Shown in pieces: positions 43,186 through 54,623 of a stretch of 64,000 nt of DNA. Each line of letters starts with the position of its first letter. The first letter of the stretch is position 1. The notes below the pieces were generated by a model, which was not told where the DNA came from, searched no databases, and saw nothing but the letters and a program-made list of their open reading frames with translations. Made by a program: the position numbers and the translations under genes. Source of the stretch: Bradyrhizobium sp. 141 (GTDB lineage Bacteria > Pseudomonadota > Alphaproteobacteria > Rhizobiales > Xanthobacteraceae); NCBI RefSeq assembly GCF_023074055.1, contig NZ_JADPKR010000013.1, positions 434,001 to 498,000 on the forward strand, written 5' to 3'.

Positions 43186-43506
43186 TCAGGTTAAGACCGC
43201 GCCGACGTCGCGATTGTTCGAGATCTCGTCGCGGGCGAGCTCGATCAGATCGACCAGGCTCTTGGCCTTGCGGACGATCTCCTCCCTGGCAGGCGCCGTG
43301 CGGAACTCCGTGAGGATCATGCGGATGCACTTGTCGGCGGTATCGAGCGTCAAGAGCGCGCGGGTCATGTCGGCTTGCGTGTGGATCGCCGAGATATCGA
43401 GGTCGGATAGAACTTCGCCGATTCCATTCAGCCGCTTGACGGCTGTTTCCGCGGGCGTGTTGGCCCGAATGGAGCGGTAATCGATGCTACTGAATGCGTT
43501 GGACAT
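43186..43506 (-). CDS. Hypothetical helical protein, 106 aa
   Basis: 106-residue soluble, mainly helical protein (RLNGIGEVLSDLDISAIHTQ; LVDLIELARDEISNN) with one Cys. The ATG at 43506 has GGGAAG about 10 bp upstream; the open frame runs 27 codons further without a better start. No family recognised. Convergent with the DUF1932 gene. Confidence 0.65.
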   Translation of the reverse strand: MSNAFSSIDYRSIRANTPAETAVKRLNGIGEVLSDLDISAIHTQADMTRALLTLDTADKCIRMILTEFRTAPAREEIVRKAKSLVDLIELARDEISNNRDVGAVLT

Positions 43507-43713
43507 AATACATACTTCCCGACTGAACCCAGATGGCTCAGAGCGCCCCCTTAGTATGATCTGGGCGGCCTCTTGTTCAATGCGCACAGCTACGGTCCGG
43601 GATTCTACCGGACTCGGATTTGGGGCGGAATCGGCAGCAAAACCGGAGGAAGCGGTGCGATGATCAGCCGTGTCCCCGACGATTTTACCGTTGGAAATTC
43701 CGCCGGAAACCGT

Positions 43714-44949
43714 TCAGGGCCGGAACAGAGTGGGCCGCTGCCGCACAAAGGTCTGTCGGCCGCTCTTGAAGCCCATCACGATATCGGGCAGCTCGGCGAT
43801 GGCGAAGCGGCTATCCTTTGTATCGAGTACGATGAGATCGGCGGGATTGCCGAGCTTGATACCGTAATCGTCGAGGTTCATCAGCCGCGCCGGCAGTTCG
43901 GTCACGAGATCGAGGCAGGTGTCGAAATCGGCGACCGAGGCGTGCGCGACATTGGCGTAGAAGTTTGCCATCCGCAGCAGCGAGGCGTCGCCGAACGGCG
44001 TGAAGGGATTGAGCACATTGTTGGTCGCGACGGAGCACACCACGCCGTCGCCCGCGAGCCTGTGGGCGAGTGTCAGCCCGCGTGGCGCGTTGTGGGTGGC
44101 GTCGCGTCCCATCAGATAGAGATCCGTCGCGGGCAGCACGGTGACGGCGATGCCGGCTGTTGCGAGTTGCGCAGTGGCAGCCTTCATCCGCTCCGGCGGC
44201 AGGGCCGAGAGTTTTGTCGCATGGCCGATCGCGACCCGTCCCTGATAGTTGCGCCGCTCGGTCTGCCGGCAGACGTCGTCGAGATGCCACCAGGAGGGAT
44301 CGAGATCGAAATCCAGATGGAGGTCGACGTCGACGTCGAACTCCTGCGCGAGATCGAAGATGCGCTCGAGATGCGCATTCGGGTCGGTGTCGGTATAAGG
44401 ACAGCCGCCGATCACGTCGCCGCCGTCACGCAAGGCCTGGACCAGCAGGTCCTCGGCTCCGGGGTCGTTGGTCAGGCCTTCCTGCGGGAAGACGCAGAGC
44501 GATAGGTCGATCGCCCAGGCGTAATCGCGCCGCAGCGCCTGCACCGCCTCGAAGCTCCGCAGGCCGATCCGTGGATCAATTTCCACATGCGTGCGTATGC
44601 GCGTCGTGCCGTGCATGATCGCGCGTTCAAGCACCTTGGCGCCGCGGGCGTAGACGTCCTGGACGGTGAAGTCGCGTTTCATGGCCGAGACGGCCCGGAT
44701 GGCGTCACCGAGACTGCCGTGATTGTGCCCGCAGCGGTCGAGCAGGCAGGCCTTGTCGAGATGAATGTGGGTGTCGACGAAACCGGGCAGGGCCAGGTGC
44801 CCGCCGATATCCACCTCGACTGCTTCACAGGCGAGCTTCGGCTCGATCGCGGCGATCCGGCCGGCTTTCACGCCGATGTCGACGGGCGCGGCGAAGGATC
44901 GCAACAGCGCGTTACGGAAGATCAGGTCGAAGGCGGGCTCGGTGGTCAT
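43714..44949 (-). CDS. Cytosine-deaminase-like amidohydrolase
   Basis: 411-residue metal-dependent hydrolase. Motifs in order: LPGFVDTHIHLDKA (about 53-66; HxH metal ligands), RTHVEID (about 118-124), DVDLHLDFD (about 208-216), IGHATKLSALPPE (about 240-252) and VLPATDLYLMGR (about 275-286). These match the CodA/AtzC branch, which deaminates pyrimidines and triazines or removes N-alkyl groups. The substrate here is unknown. The divergent NTF2-like gene starts about 145 bp away. Confidence 0.82.
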   Translation of the reverse strand: MTTEPAFDLIFRNALLRSFAAPVDIGVKAGRIAAIEPKLACEAVEVDIGGHLALPGFVDTHIHLDKACLLDRCGHNHGSLGDAIRAVSAMKRDFTVQDVYARGAKVLERAIMHGTTRIRTHVEIDPRIGLRSFEAVQALRRDYAWAIDLSLCVFPQEGLTNDPGAEDLLVQALRDGGDVIGGCPYTDTDPNAHLERIFDLAQEFDVDVDLHLDFDLDPSWWHLDDVCRQTERRNYQGRVAIGHATKLSALPPERMKAATAQLATAGIAVTVLPATDLYLMGRDATHNAPRGLTLAHRLAGDGVVCSVATNNVLNPFTPFGDASLLRMANFYANVAHASVADFDTCLDLVTELPARLMNLDDYGIKLGNPADLIVLDTKDSRFAIAELPDIVMGFKSGRQTFVRQRPTLFRP

Positions 44950-45093
44950 GGCTCTTGCGGACAGAATTTAGAGCAATCAACTGGGATCGGCGGCTCCAGA
45001 TTGTCGGCAGTGTAGCCGGGCAAATGTTCAAAATATATGCATGGATTTTGCGAGACTGGCGCTAGTATTCCGCGAATCCCGGGAGAACCAGCC

Positions 45094-45513
45094 ATGTCCG
45101 TTGCCGCAAGAGCCGAAGCCGCACCAATGTCCGACGCCGCGATCGTGGAGGCCTATCTCACGGCATCGATGATCCCGGATCCGGACGCTGCGGCGGCCTA
45201 TATGGCGCCGGGTACGGTGATCACCTTCACCGGCGGGCGCGAGTTCGATCATCCGCGCGGCCCCACCGCCTTCAACGCCAAGCGCTACCGCTGGGTCAAG
45301 AAGAAGATGGACCGGTTCGATGTCTGCCCCGGCGACGGCGAGACCGTGGTCTACAGCGTCGGCACGCTCTACGGCGAATGGACGGATGGGACACCGTTCG
45401 AGGGCAACCGTTACGTCGACCGCTTCGTGGTGCGCAATGGCAAGATCACCAAGATGGACGTCTGGAACGACAGCGCCGAGCGCATCCTGGTCCAGCGCGG
45501 CATCGAGGCGTAA
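45094..45513 (+). CDS. NTF2/SnoaL-like protein, 139 aa
   Basis: 139-residue cone-fold protein (SnoaL-like): VEAYLTASMIPDPDAAAAYMAPGTVITFTGGREF, then WVKKKMDRFDVCPG and EGNRYVDRFVVRNGKITKMDVWNDSAE. Such domains bind small hydrophobic ligands or act as isomerases or hydratases. GGGAG lies 9 bp before the ATG at 45094. Next to the CodA-like hydrolase and an amino-acid-type binding protein, so it may belong to one catabolic unit. Confidence 0.78.
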   Translation: MSVAARAEAAPMSDAAIVEAYLTASMIPDPDAAAAYMAPGTVITFTGGREFDHPRGPTAFNAKRYRWVKKKMDRFDVCPGDGETVVYSVGTLYGEWTDGTPFEGNRYVDRFVVRNGKITKMDVWNDSAERILVQRGIEA

Positions 45514-45687
45514 CAGCTATCTCGCTGTTCGGGCGGGACCCTTTCGGCGCAAACGAACAGCCGCTCGCCGTATCGAAAGCTGTGATAGCTGATAGGCGCA
45601 GGCACGTCTGGCGGCTGGAGCACGCCTGCGCTATCAACTCCCGCGATCGCGCCCGGCATGGAGGCGCGAGCCCCTTAGGAGGAGCCG

Positions 45688-46596
45688 ATGCGTTTACCCA
45701 CCGTTCTCCTGGCCCTCACATGTCTTGCCGGCGCAGCCTCAGCCGAAGATCTGTCGGGCACGCTCCAGAAGGTCAAGGAGACCAAGAAAATCACGCTCGG
45801 CTATCAGGAGGCATCGGTCCCCTTCAGCTATCTGGACGGCAACCAGAAGCCGGTCGGCTTCGCCATGGACATCTGCCTCACGATCGTCGATGCCGTGAAA
45901 AAACAGCTCGATATGCCCGACATCGCCGTCGACACGCTCGCCGTGACCTCGTCGAACCGGATTCCCTTGATGGTCAACGGCACGCTCGATCTGCACTGTT
46001 CGGCGACCACGAACAACGCCGATCGCCAGAAGCAGGTCGCCTTCACCAACACGCATTTCCTCAGTGCGACGCGATTTGCAGCCAAGAAGGCCGCAAAGAT
46101 CAACACCATCGACGATCTCAAGCGCAAGGCGGTCACGGCGGTGGCCGGCTCGGTCAACCTGACGCAGCTCGCCAAGGTCAATACGGAACGCAATCTCGGC
46201 ATCAATGTGATGCCGGCCAAGGACCAGGCCGAAGCCTTCCTGCTGCTGGAAACCGACCGCGCCCAGGCCTACGCACTCGATGACGTGCAGCTGGCGGTTG
46301 CGATCGCGCGCTCCAAGGAGCCGCAAGCCTACATGATCAGCGAGGAGGCGTTCTCGAAGCCCGAGCCTTACGGTATCATGCTGCGGAGAGAGGACGCACC
46401 GTTCAAGGCGCTCGCCGATCGCGCCACGGCGGAGCTCTATGCAAGCCCGGAGATCGAGGTGCTCTACAAGAAATGGCTGCAATCGCCGACGCCGCCGAAC
46501 GGTCTCAACTACAACGTCCCGATGTCGCCGGCCCTGCGCAACGCCTTCAAGAAGCCGAGCGCAAGCGCAGATCCCGATGTGTACGTGGTGAACTGA
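45688..46596 (+). CDS. Family 3 (amino-acid type) ABC substrate-binding protein
   Basis: 302-residue periplasmic protein with signal peptide MRLPTVLLALTCLAGAASA. SBP family 3 features: ITLGYQEASVPFSYLDGNQKPVGFAMDIC (about 35-63), NGTLDLHCSATTNNADRQKQVAFTNTHFLSA and SEPYGIM-like KPEPYGIMLRRED. The length and the C-terminal YKKWLQSPTPPNG suggest the glutamate/aspartate GltI type. No permease or ATPase adjoins it. AGGAGG precedes the ATG. Confidence 0.88.
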   Translation: MRLPTVLLALTCLAGAASAEDLSGTLQKVKETKKITLGYQEASVPFSYLDGNQKPVGFAMDICLTIVDAVKKQLDMPDIAVDTLAVTSSNRIPLMVNGTLDLHCSATTNNADRQKQVAFTNTHFLSATRFAAKKAAKINTIDDLKRKAVTAVAGSVNLTQLAKVNTERNLGINVMPAKDQAEAFLLLETDRAQAYALDDVQLAVAIARSKEPQAYMISEEAFSKPEPYGIMLRREDAPFKALADRATAELYASPEIEVLYKKWLQSPTPPNGLNYNVPMSPALRNAFKKPSASADPDVYVVN

Positions 46597-46645
46597 GGCG
46601 AGGGCGGCCTGCCGCACCGGGCGGCATGACGGTCGAGGTGCTGAA

Positions 46646-47539
46646 CTAGGGCGCGCTCGGAAGCGCACCCAGGCGACGCGCGCGTTCCAACAGCCTGCAT
46701 GCGTTGCGATAGGTCGGCACTTCCACCCACAGGCCATTCACCAGCGCGCGATCTTCGCCTCGGCTGCGTGCCGCGTCGAAGCCCGCGACGATTGCGTCGG
46801 CGTGCGCGATCTCGCCAGCTCCCGGCGTGAACACATCATTGAGGCACTTCGCATGCTCGGGCAGGACCAGGGATTTGCTACGGTAACCGAGGCGACGGGA
46901 TAGAGTTGCCTCGCGAACGGCGCCCCCGACGTCGCTGAACGTATAGGGTGCATCGATCGGTTCGATGTTTGCTGCACGCGCTTCCACTATGAAGCGCCTT
47001 CGAGCATAGTCGAGCTCGAGGCCATCCGCGCCCCGCTCGGCACAGAGATCATTGGCCAGGTCCTCGGCTCCAAGGAGCGCACAACGAACGCGGCGGCTGG
47101 CCGCGGCCAGCGTGCGGACCTCGACAACACCCAACGCGGTTTCGCAGACGGGTAGGATTTCCGTGCTGCCTTTGTCGAGGCCGAGATGGCTTTCCCAATG
47201 CGAGATCGCTGCGTCCAGGGCATGCATTTGGGCCGCCCTGGCGCTCATGGGATAGGCGACGACATCGGGGCGCGCCGTCATGGCGGCCGCAAGATCCAGC
47301 AGCCCATCGGTCTCCAGGGCATTGATGCGGATGACGGCAAGGCGTTGCCGCCCGCGGCATTCCCTCACGAAACCGTCGAGCAGTCCGCGTGCCTCCCCGC
47401 GTCGTGCGGGAGGCGTAAAGTCCTCGAGATCTACGATGAGAGCATCCGCGTCGCTCTCCAGCATCTTCGCATGCGCAGCGCGATCCGCTCCGGGCCCGAA
47501 GAGCCAGGTGCGACGTATGTCGGGATCGGGAAGGGCCAT
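46646..47539 (-). CDS. CitE-like / HpcH-HpaI family C-C lyase
   Basis: 297-residue TIM-barrel protein of the citrate lyase beta/malyl-CoA lyase family. Motifs: RTWLFGPGADRAAHAKMLESDADALIVDLEDF (about 9-40), VIRINAL with the substrate Arg (about 71), LPVCETALGV with the metal-binding Glu, and LLGAEDLANDL. It may cleave or thioester-hydrolyse a 3-hydroxyacyl-CoA. It starts 8 bp after the acyl-CoA dehydrogenase stop, so both are probably one unit. Confidence 0.82.
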   Translation of the reverse strand: MALPDPDIRRTWLFGPGADRAAHAKMLESDADALIVDLEDFTPPARRGEARGLLDGFVRECRGRQRLAVIRINALETDGLLDLAAAMTARPDVVAYPMSARAAQMHALDAAISHWESHLGLDKGSTEILPVCETALGVVEVRTLAAASRRVRCALLGAEDLANDLCAERGADGLELDYARRRFIVEARAANIEPIDAPYTFSDVGGAVREATLSRRLGYRSKSLVLPEHAKCLNDVFTPGAGEIAHADAIVAGFDAARSRGEDRALVNGLWVEVPTYRNACRLLERARRLGALPSAP

Positions 47540-47547
47540 CGAATTGC

Positions 47548-48759
<1,212 letters not shown>

Positions 48760-48790
48760 CTCTGGTCTCCTTGATCGATCGGCGACAGGA

Positions 48791-49900
48791 TCAGCCGATT
48801 TCGAGATAGTCCGGGCTGGGCAGTTTTGGGAATGGCGCGGTCGGCAGCGTCTGATACCAGAACGCGACCGAGGCGATGTCGTCCTGCAAGGGAAGGTACT
48901 TTCCGTCCTTCGCGCCCGGCAGCCAGCCTAACGCCTGGATCGTCACCCGCAAATCGGAGCGGAAGCGCACGGGATCGGGGATGTGCCAGCGATATAGGCC
49001 GAAGCGCTGCTGCGATTTGTAGACGCCGTCGGGGCGGATCACCTGCGGCAGGCCGGCATAGGGCGTGGTGAACTCCACGTAGCGGGATTGGCCCTGGCCG
49101 GCATGCGCGACATGGGGATCGAAATTGTAGGCGCCGCAAAAATAGTCCTCGGTGCCGGTGCCGCAAATCGTCGGGAATTCGCTATCGCCATCGATGAAGA
49201 ACTTGATCTCGCCTTCGCCCCACCAGCCGTTGTTGTTGACGCCCCAGGCCATGTAGGTGCCGACATAGTGGCCGGCCCCGCTGATGCCGTCGAGGATGCC
49301 ATAGACCTCCTTGTAAGGCAGTGGATTGGTCCGACGGAACTGCGCATGAAAATAGCCGCAGTCCTCGGGCACGTCGGTCAGGGCGTAGTTGATCTGGTAG
49401 TAGACCGTGAGCTGCTCCTCGCTGCGGTTCTCCAGCGTAAAGCGCGCACGCTTGCGGAACGGCATTTCCCAATAGCAGTTGAAAGCGCGGCCCGGGTTGA
49501 CGCAAACGGCGAGCGAGGACACTTGCGCGAACTCTTCCCATCCGCAGGCGAAGAAATCTCCGGCCGGGCATTCGACGCTCGGTTGTTCCTGGTCGTCCCA
49601 GTAGATGCGCAGGATCGAGTGGCGCAGCCGCCCGCGCGCCAGCGTCATCCATATCTGCTGGATCGCGCCCTGACCTTGAATGTCGGCGAGCGTGAAGGTC
49701 GTACCCGGTTCGATGACGACATAGGGCGAGACCTTCCAGCCCTGTCCGAGATCGCGCGCCTGGCGCGCGGCGGGGCCGTCGACGGACATGCCGCCCTTGC
49801 CCTTCTCGCCGGTGAAGTTCTCGGGACTGATCGAGCGCGTCTGCGCATCCGACAGGCGCGATAGATTGCCGAGATGCAGGCCCAATCCGGAAAACGCCAT
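48791..49900 (-). CDS. DUF2961 protein, glycoside hydrolase family 172 type
   Basis: 369-residue beta-rich protein of DUF2961. Members of this family have been shown to be glycoside hydrolases (GH172) acting on fructofuranosyl or D-arabinofuranosyl linkages. Conserved acids are visible as [14 protein letters not shown] (Glu229, Glu231) and CGTGTEDYF (Glu251), in the spacing expected for the catalytic pair. IWMTLARG and YYQINYAL are family blocks. No signal peptide is seen, so it appears cytoplasmic. It lies between acyl-CoA dehydrogenase and acyl-CoA synthetase genes, an unusual setting for a glycosidase. Confidence 0.8.
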   Translation of the reverse strand: MAFSGLGLHLGNLSRLSDAQTRSISPENFTGEKGKGGMSVDGPAARQARDLGQGWKVSPYVVIEPGTTFTLADIQGQGAIQQIWMTLARGRLRHSILRIYWDDQEQPSVECPAGDFFACGWEEFAQVSSLAVCVNPGRAFNCYWEMPFRKRARFTLENRSEEQLTVYYQINYALTDVPEDCGYFHAQFRRTNPLPYKEVYGILDGISGAGHYVGTYMAWGVNNNGWWGEGEIKFFIDGDSEFPTICGTGTEDYFCGAYNFDPHVAHAGQGQSRYVEFTTPYAGLPQVIRPDGVYKSQQRFGLYRWHIPDPVRFRSDLRVTIQALGWLPGAKDGKYLPLQDDIASVAFWYQTLPTAPFPKLPSPDYLEIG

Positions 49901-49967
49901 GGTGTCCTCGATAAGGGATTAGCGACGTTTCGCTATATCGCCTTCAAATCTACCAAAAGATGAAGAC

Positions 49968-49997
49968 GATCGCGCACGGAGAGGCCCGTGCGCGATC
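49968..49997 (-). terminator. Terminator hairpin after the acyl-CoA synthetase gene
   Basis: Perfect 12-bp arms (GATCGCGCACGG and complement) around 6 bases, starting 9 bp after the minus-strand stop at 50006. On that strand it is followed by a moderately T-rich run (TTCATCTTTTGG), so it may act as a terminator. Confidence 0.6.
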
Positions 49998-50005
49998 GCA
50001 TAGGG

Positions 50006-51631
50006 TCACGCGACGCGGTATTCCCTGAACTTCTCGCGCAGGGCCGACTTCAGCACCTTGCCGGTCCCGGTCATCGGGAATTCGTCGAGGAATTCGACGG
50101 CATCCGGCATCCACCAGCTCGCGATCTTCGGGCGCATGTGGTCGAGCAGCGTCTTGCCGTCGACCGTCGCGCCCTTCTTGCGGACGACGAGGAGGAGAGG
50201 GCGCTCCTGCCATTTCTCGTGGTTGATCGCGACCACGGCGGCCTGCAGCACATCGGGATGGGACAAGGCAACGTCCTCGAGCTGGATCGAGGAGATCCAT
50301 TCGCCGCCGGACTTGATCACGTCCTTGGAGCGGTCGGTCAGCGTGACGTGGCCTTGAGGATCGATCACGGCCATGTCGCCGGTGATCAGCCAACCGTCGC
50401 GGTCGAGGCCTTCGTCGAGCTTCATGTAGCCGGAGGCGACCCACGGCCCGCGGGCGCGCAGATGACCGACGGTCTTGCCGTCGCGCGGCAGCTCGCTGCC
50501 GGCATCGTCGACGATGCGTAAGGCGGTGCCGAAACAGGCGCGGCCGGAGACCTGGCGCCGGTCGAATGTCTCGCTCTCGCTGAGATGCTCCGAGCCCGGC
50601 CGCAGGCCCGGCATCGAGCAGCCCAGGGCCTCGGTCATGCCCCAGGCCTGGATGTAGTCGATGTCATAGTCGCGCTTCAGCTTCTCGATCATCGCGCGCG
50701 GCGGCGCCGAGCCCGACGACAATGTTGCGCGTAGCGTCGAGAATCTGTTGCCGGTGCGGCCGAGCCAGTCGAGCAGGATCAGCCAGAAGCTCGGCACGCC
50801 CGCCGATAGCGTCACCTTCTCGCCTTCGAGCAGTTCATAGAGCTTGTCCGGTTCGTAGTTGCGGCCGGGCAGCACCAGCTTCGAGCCGGTATAGGGCGCG
50901 GTAAACGGCATGTTCCAGCCGTTGCCGTGGAAGAGAGGCGCCATCGGCATCATCACCTCGCGCACGCCTTCGACATGTCCCGGCAGGAAGTCGAAATTGC
51001 AGCAGGTCATGGTCTGCAGGATAGCGGCGCGGTGCGAATAGATCACGCCCTTGGGATTGCCGGTCGTGCCCGAGGTGTAGCAGATGGTGGAGGCGGATTT
51101 TTCGTCGAATTCCGGCCAAGTGAAGCCGGCGTCGTTCTCGTTGTCCAGAAGCTCTTCGTAGCAATGCACGTTGGCAAGCTTGGTCTCAGGCATGCGCTCG
51201 CGCGAGGACATCACGACGTAAGCCTCGATCGTCTTGAGCTGCGGCGCGATCGCCTCGACGATCGGCAGCGTGGCGCGGTCGATGAACAGCAGGCGGTCTT
51301 CAGCGTGATTGATGATGTAGACCAGCTGTTCGGGAAACAGCCGCGGGTTGACGGTGTGCAGCACATAGCCCATGCCGGGGGCGGCATAGAACATCTCGAA
51401 ATGACGATGCGTATTCCAGGCCAGCGTGCCGACGCGGTCGCCGCGATTCATGCCGAGCCGCTTCAACGCGAGCGCCATGCGCTTGATGCGTGGATGAGCG
51501 TCGGCATAGGTGTAGCGATGGATGTCGCCCTCGATCTCGCGCGCGACGATCTCGGCTTCGCCGTGATAGTCGGCGGCGTATTGGATCAGGCCGCTGATCA
51601 GAAGCGGCATGTCCATCATCAATCCCTGCAT
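50006..51631 (-). CDS. Long-chain acyl-CoA synthetase / AMP ligase (FadD-like)
   Basis: 541-residue adenylate-forming ligase that activates a carboxylic acid to its CoA thioester. Motifs: YTSGTTGNPKGVIYSHR (P-loop), QAWGMTEALGCSMPG, GWLITGDMAVIDPQG, and the C-terminal TGTGKVLKSALREKF with the catalytic Lys. The ATG at 51631 is preceded by GGAGGAGACC; an upstream frame extension of 6 codons has no such site. The preferred acid is unknown. The divergent gene encodes a Baeyer-Villiger-type monooxygenase, so the ligase may activate the acid it produces. Confidence 0.9.
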   Translation of the reverse strand: MQGLMMDMPLLISGLIQYAADYHGEAEIVAREIEGDIHRYTYADAHPRIKRMALALKRLGMNRGDRVGTLAWNTHRHFEMFYAAPGMGYVLHTVNPRLFPEQLVYIINHAEDRLLFIDRATLPIVEAIAPQLKTIEAYVVMSSRERMPETKLANVHCYEELLDNENDAGFTWPEFDEKSASTICYTSGTTGNPKGVIYSHRAAILQTMTCCNFDFLPGHVEGVREVMMPMAPLFHGNGWNMPFTAPYTGSKLVLPGRNYEPDKLYELLEGEKVTLSAGVPSFWLILLDWLGRTGNRFSTLRATLSSGSAPPRAMIEKLKRDYDIDYIQAWGMTEALGCSMPGLRPGSEHLSESETFDRRQVSGRACFGTALRIVDDAGSELPRDGKTVGHLRARGPWVASGYMKLDEGLDRDGWLITGDMAVIDPQGHVTLTDRSKDVIKSGGEWISSIQLEDVALSHPDVLQAAVVAINHEKWQERPLLLVVRKKGATVDGKTLLDHMRPKIASWWMPDAVEFLDEFPMTGTGKVLKSALREKFREYRVA

Positions 51632-51805
51632 GGTCTCCTCCAGAGCCACGTCGTTGCGTGGCGTACGCTTGCGATTTGCGCTTGAGGTTAGCGGAACGTC
51701 GCCTGGCGTTCACGCAAAAAGATGAGACGTGATTGCAAGCGTCGCTTTTTCGGGGCTAACTGATCCGAGCTGCCGGCGAAGCAGCGCTCTCCGTGGAGGA
51801 AATGC

Positions 51806-53659
51806 ATGTCAGCGGAAAGACACAAGACCGGTGCAGCCGGCGAACCTACGGTCGATATTGCAGCTCTCCGCGCGCGCTATCGCGACGAGCGCGACCGCCG
51901 TCTGCGTGCCGAGGGCAAGGCGCAGTATGTCGAGGTAGCAGGCGATTTCGGCCGCTACCTCGACGACCCCTGGGCCAATCCCGGGTTTGCGCGCGCAGCT
52001 GTCAGTGAAGAGACTGAAGTGCTCGTGGTCGGCGGCGGCTTTGGCGGGCTTCTCTGTGGCGCGCGCTTGCGCGAGGCCGGCATCGATGATTTCCGCATCG
52101 TGGAAAAGGCTGCCGACTTCGGCGGCACCTGGTACTGGAATCGCTATCCTGGAGCTGCCTGCGATACCGAGAGCTACATCTATCTGCCGCTGCTGGAAGA
52201 GACCGGCTACATGCCGGTGCGCAAATACGCCCGGGCCCCGGAGATCTACGAGCACTCCCGGCGCATCGGCCGTCATTTCGGTCTCTACGAGCGCGCGCTG
52301 TTTCAGACCGTCATCTCGCGGATGGTGTGGCAGGAGCAGTCAGCGCGCTGGCTGGTCGAGACCGATCGCGGCGATCGCATCCGCGCACGCTTCGTCATTC
52401 TAGCCGGAGGTCCGCTCAGCCGGCCGAAGCTGCCGGGCATACCCGGCATCGAGACCTTCAAGGGCCACAGCTTTCATACCAGTCGTTGGGATTACGGCTA
52501 TACCGGCGGAAATGCGGATGGTGGTCTGGCCGGCCTTGCCGACAAGCGCGTCGGCATCATCGGCACCGGTGCCACCGCCGTGCAATGCGTGCCGCATCTC
52601 GGCCGTTCGGCGAAGGAGCTCTACGTCTTCCAGCGCACGCCGTCGGCGATCGGCGTGCGCGACGACCGGCCGACGGATCAAGGCTGGGCGCGGAGCCTCG
52701 AGCCCGGCTGGCAACGCGAGCGCATGGACAATTTTACGTCGGTGATATCAGGCGAGCCGTTCGAACGGGATCTGGTGCAGGACGGCTGGACCGGCCTGCT
52801 CGGCGAGATACTGCTGGCGCCGCGTCGTCAGCCGCAACCGGTGACCTCGATGGAGGAGGCGCTGAAGGTCATCGAGCAGGCCGACTACCGCAAGATGGAG
52901 GAGATCCGCGCCCGCGTCGATGCGGTCGTCAAGGACGAGGCGACCGCGGACGCGCTCAAGCCCTGGTACAAGGCGTTCTGCAAGCGGCCGTGCTTTCACG
53001 ATGAATATCTCGACACCTTCAATCGTCCCAACGTGCATCTCGTCGACACCAGGGGGCAAGGCGTCGAGCGCATCACCGAGAACGCCGTCGTGGCTGGCGG
53101 CAAGGCCTACGAGCTCGACTGCCTGATCTACGCCAGCGGTTTTGAGGTCGGCACCGATTACGCCCGCCGCATGGGCTTTGAGGTCTATGGCCGTGATGGC
53201 GTCAGCCTGTCCGAGCGCTGGCAGGACGGCGTCAAGACGATGCATGGCTTCTACAGCCGCGGCTTCCCGAACTGCTTTCTGATCGTCACGGTGCAGGCTG
53301 GCCAGAGCGCCAACTTCCCGCACATCATCGACGAGCAATCGCAGCACATCGCCTATGTGATCGCCCAGGCGCGCAAGCGCAAAGCGCGGACGCTGGAGCC
53401 GACGGTCGCCGCCGTGAACGCCTGGGTCGAGGAGGTCGTCAAGGCCGCGGTCGGCCGGCAGGCCTATCTCGCCGAATGCACGCCCGGATACTACAACAAC
53501 GAAGGCGTGTTCGATCCGATCGCGGCAAGAAACAGCCAATATTGGCGCGGGCCGGTGGCGTTCCTGCGGCTGCTCGACAAATGGCGGAAGGAAGGCAATC
53601 TGGAAGGCCTTGAATTGTCCTATGATCAGGCCATGGAGTCGGCGCCTTCGCACGGGTAG
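51806..53659 (+). CDS. Baeyer-Villiger-type flavin monooxygenase
   Basis: 617-residue FAD/NADPH enzyme. Two Rossmann motifs (GGGFGG at 76-81, GTGATA at 253-258) flank the class B monooxygenase fingerprint [12 protein letters not shown] (218-229). [19 protein letters not shown] (105-123) is also conserved. Such enzymes insert oxygen next to a ketone to give an ester or lactone, for example in alicyclic or steroid breakdown. An N-terminal helical extension of about 65 residues is seen in the cyclopentadecanone/steroid monooxygenase branch. GGAGGA precedes the ATG. Confidence 0.9.
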   Translation: MSAERHKTGAAGEPTVDIAALRARYRDERDRRLRAEGKAQYVEVAGDFGRYLDDPWANPGFARAAVSEETEVLVVGGGFGGLLCGARLREAGIDDFRIVEKAADFGGTWYWNRYPGAACDTESYIYLPLLEETGYMPVRKYARAPEIYEHSRRIGRHFGLYERALFQTVISRMVWQEQSARWLVETDRGDRIRARFVILAGGPLSRPKLPGIPGIETFKGHSFHTSRWDYGYTGGNADGGLAGLADKRVGIIGTGATAVQCVPHLGRSAKELYVFQRTPSAIGVRDDRPTDQGWARSLEPGWQRERMDNFTSVISGEPFERDLVQDGWTGLLGEILLAPRRQPQPVTSMEEALKVIEQADYRKMEEIRARVDAVVKDEATADALKPWYKAFCKRPCFHDEYLDTFNRPNVHLVDTRGQGVERITENAVVAGGKAYELDCLIYASGFEVGTDYARRMGFEVYGRDGVSLSERWQDGVKTMHGFYSRGFPNCFLIVTVQAGQSANFPHIIDEQSQHIAYVIAQARKRKARTLEPTVAAVNAWVEEVVKAAVGRQAYLAECTPGYYNNEGVFDPIAARNSQYWRGPVAFLRLLDKWRKEGNLEGLELSYDQAMESAPSHG

Positions 53660-53694
53660 GATTGCGCCAGATCGGTACAGGACGGAGATTGGGT

Positions 53695-54513
53695 ATGACC
53701 AGGGGCAGGGCTGTTGCGGGGGCGGTTTTTGGCGCGGTGGCGCTGCTTGGTTGCCTGGCCCCCACCGCCGAGGCCGCGCAGTGCGGCAGCTCGCCGGCCG
53801 GCTTTGAAGCTTGGAAGCGGGAATTCAGTGCGGAGGCGCAAGGCAAGGGCGTCGGCCAGACTGCGCTCGCGGCGCTGATGCAGACCAATTACGCCAGCGC
53901 CACCATCGCGGCCGACCGCGGCCAGCGCAGCTTCCAGCTCACGCTCGATCAGTTCCTCGCCAAGCGCGGCGCCACCACCATCGTTGCCAAGGGGCGGCAG
54001 CTTAAGCAATCGCAGGCTGCCTTGTTCGCCTCGATCCAGCAGCGCTATGGCGTCCCGCCCGGGCCCCTGATCGCGATCTGGGGCATGGAGACCGGCTTCG
54101 GCAGCCAGCGCGGCAACCAGAACATGCTGTCGTCGATCGCAACCCTTGCCTATGACTGCCGCCGTCCCGAATTCTTCACCGACCAGCTCTACGCCGCCCT
54201 GAAGCTGATCGACCGCGGCACGCTGTCGGGGGCGACCCGCGGCTCCATGCACGGCGAGGTCGGCCAGACCCAGTTCATGCCCAAGAATATCCTGGCATAT
54301 GGCACCGGCAATCTCGAAGTTGCGGCCAATGCACTGAACTCGACGGCGAATTTCCTCAAAGGCCATGGCTGGCGCGCGGGAGCCGGGTACCAGCCGGGCG
54401 AGCCGAATTTCGCCGCCATCGAGGCCTGGAATGCCGCCGGCGTCTATCAGAAAGCCATCGCACTGATGGGCCGGCAGATCGACGAAGGCGGAGGGACCGC
54501 GGCCTCGCGTTAA
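53695..54513 (+). CDS. Lytic murein transglycosylase, MltB family
   Basis: 272-residue periplasmic enzyme that cleaves peptidoglycan with 1,6-anhydro-MurNAc formation. The signal peptide (MTRGRAVAGAVFGAVALLGCLAPTAEAA) contains a Cys (LLGC) that could be a lipobox. Catalytic Glu132 lies in IWGMETGFGS. GEVGQTQFMPKNILAYG and NFLKGHGWRAGAGY are family blocks. GGAG precedes the ATG at 53695, 35 bp after the monooxygenase stop. Confidence 0.9.
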   Translation: MTRGRAVAGAVFGAVALLGCLAPTAEAAQCGSSPAGFEAWKREFSAEAQGKGVGQTALAALMQTNYASATIAADRGQRSFQLTLDQFLAKRGATTIVAKGRQLKQSQAALFASIQQRYGVPPGPLIAIWGMETGFGSQRGNQNMLSSIATLAYDCRRPEFFTDQLYAALKLIDRGTLSGATRGSMHGEVGQTQFMPKNILAYGTGNLEVAANALNSTANFLKGHGWRAGAGYQPGEPNFAAIEAWNAAGVYQKAIALMGRQIDEGGGTAASR

Positions 54514-54623
54514 ATCGTTCAGCAAGGCGTGATGCGCCGGCATGAGAAAGTTGTTGCCATCGGGAACTGACGGCACGAGGTTTGCTTTGATCTGGTTCGG
54601 GGCTGGGCATGAGGAGACTCACC

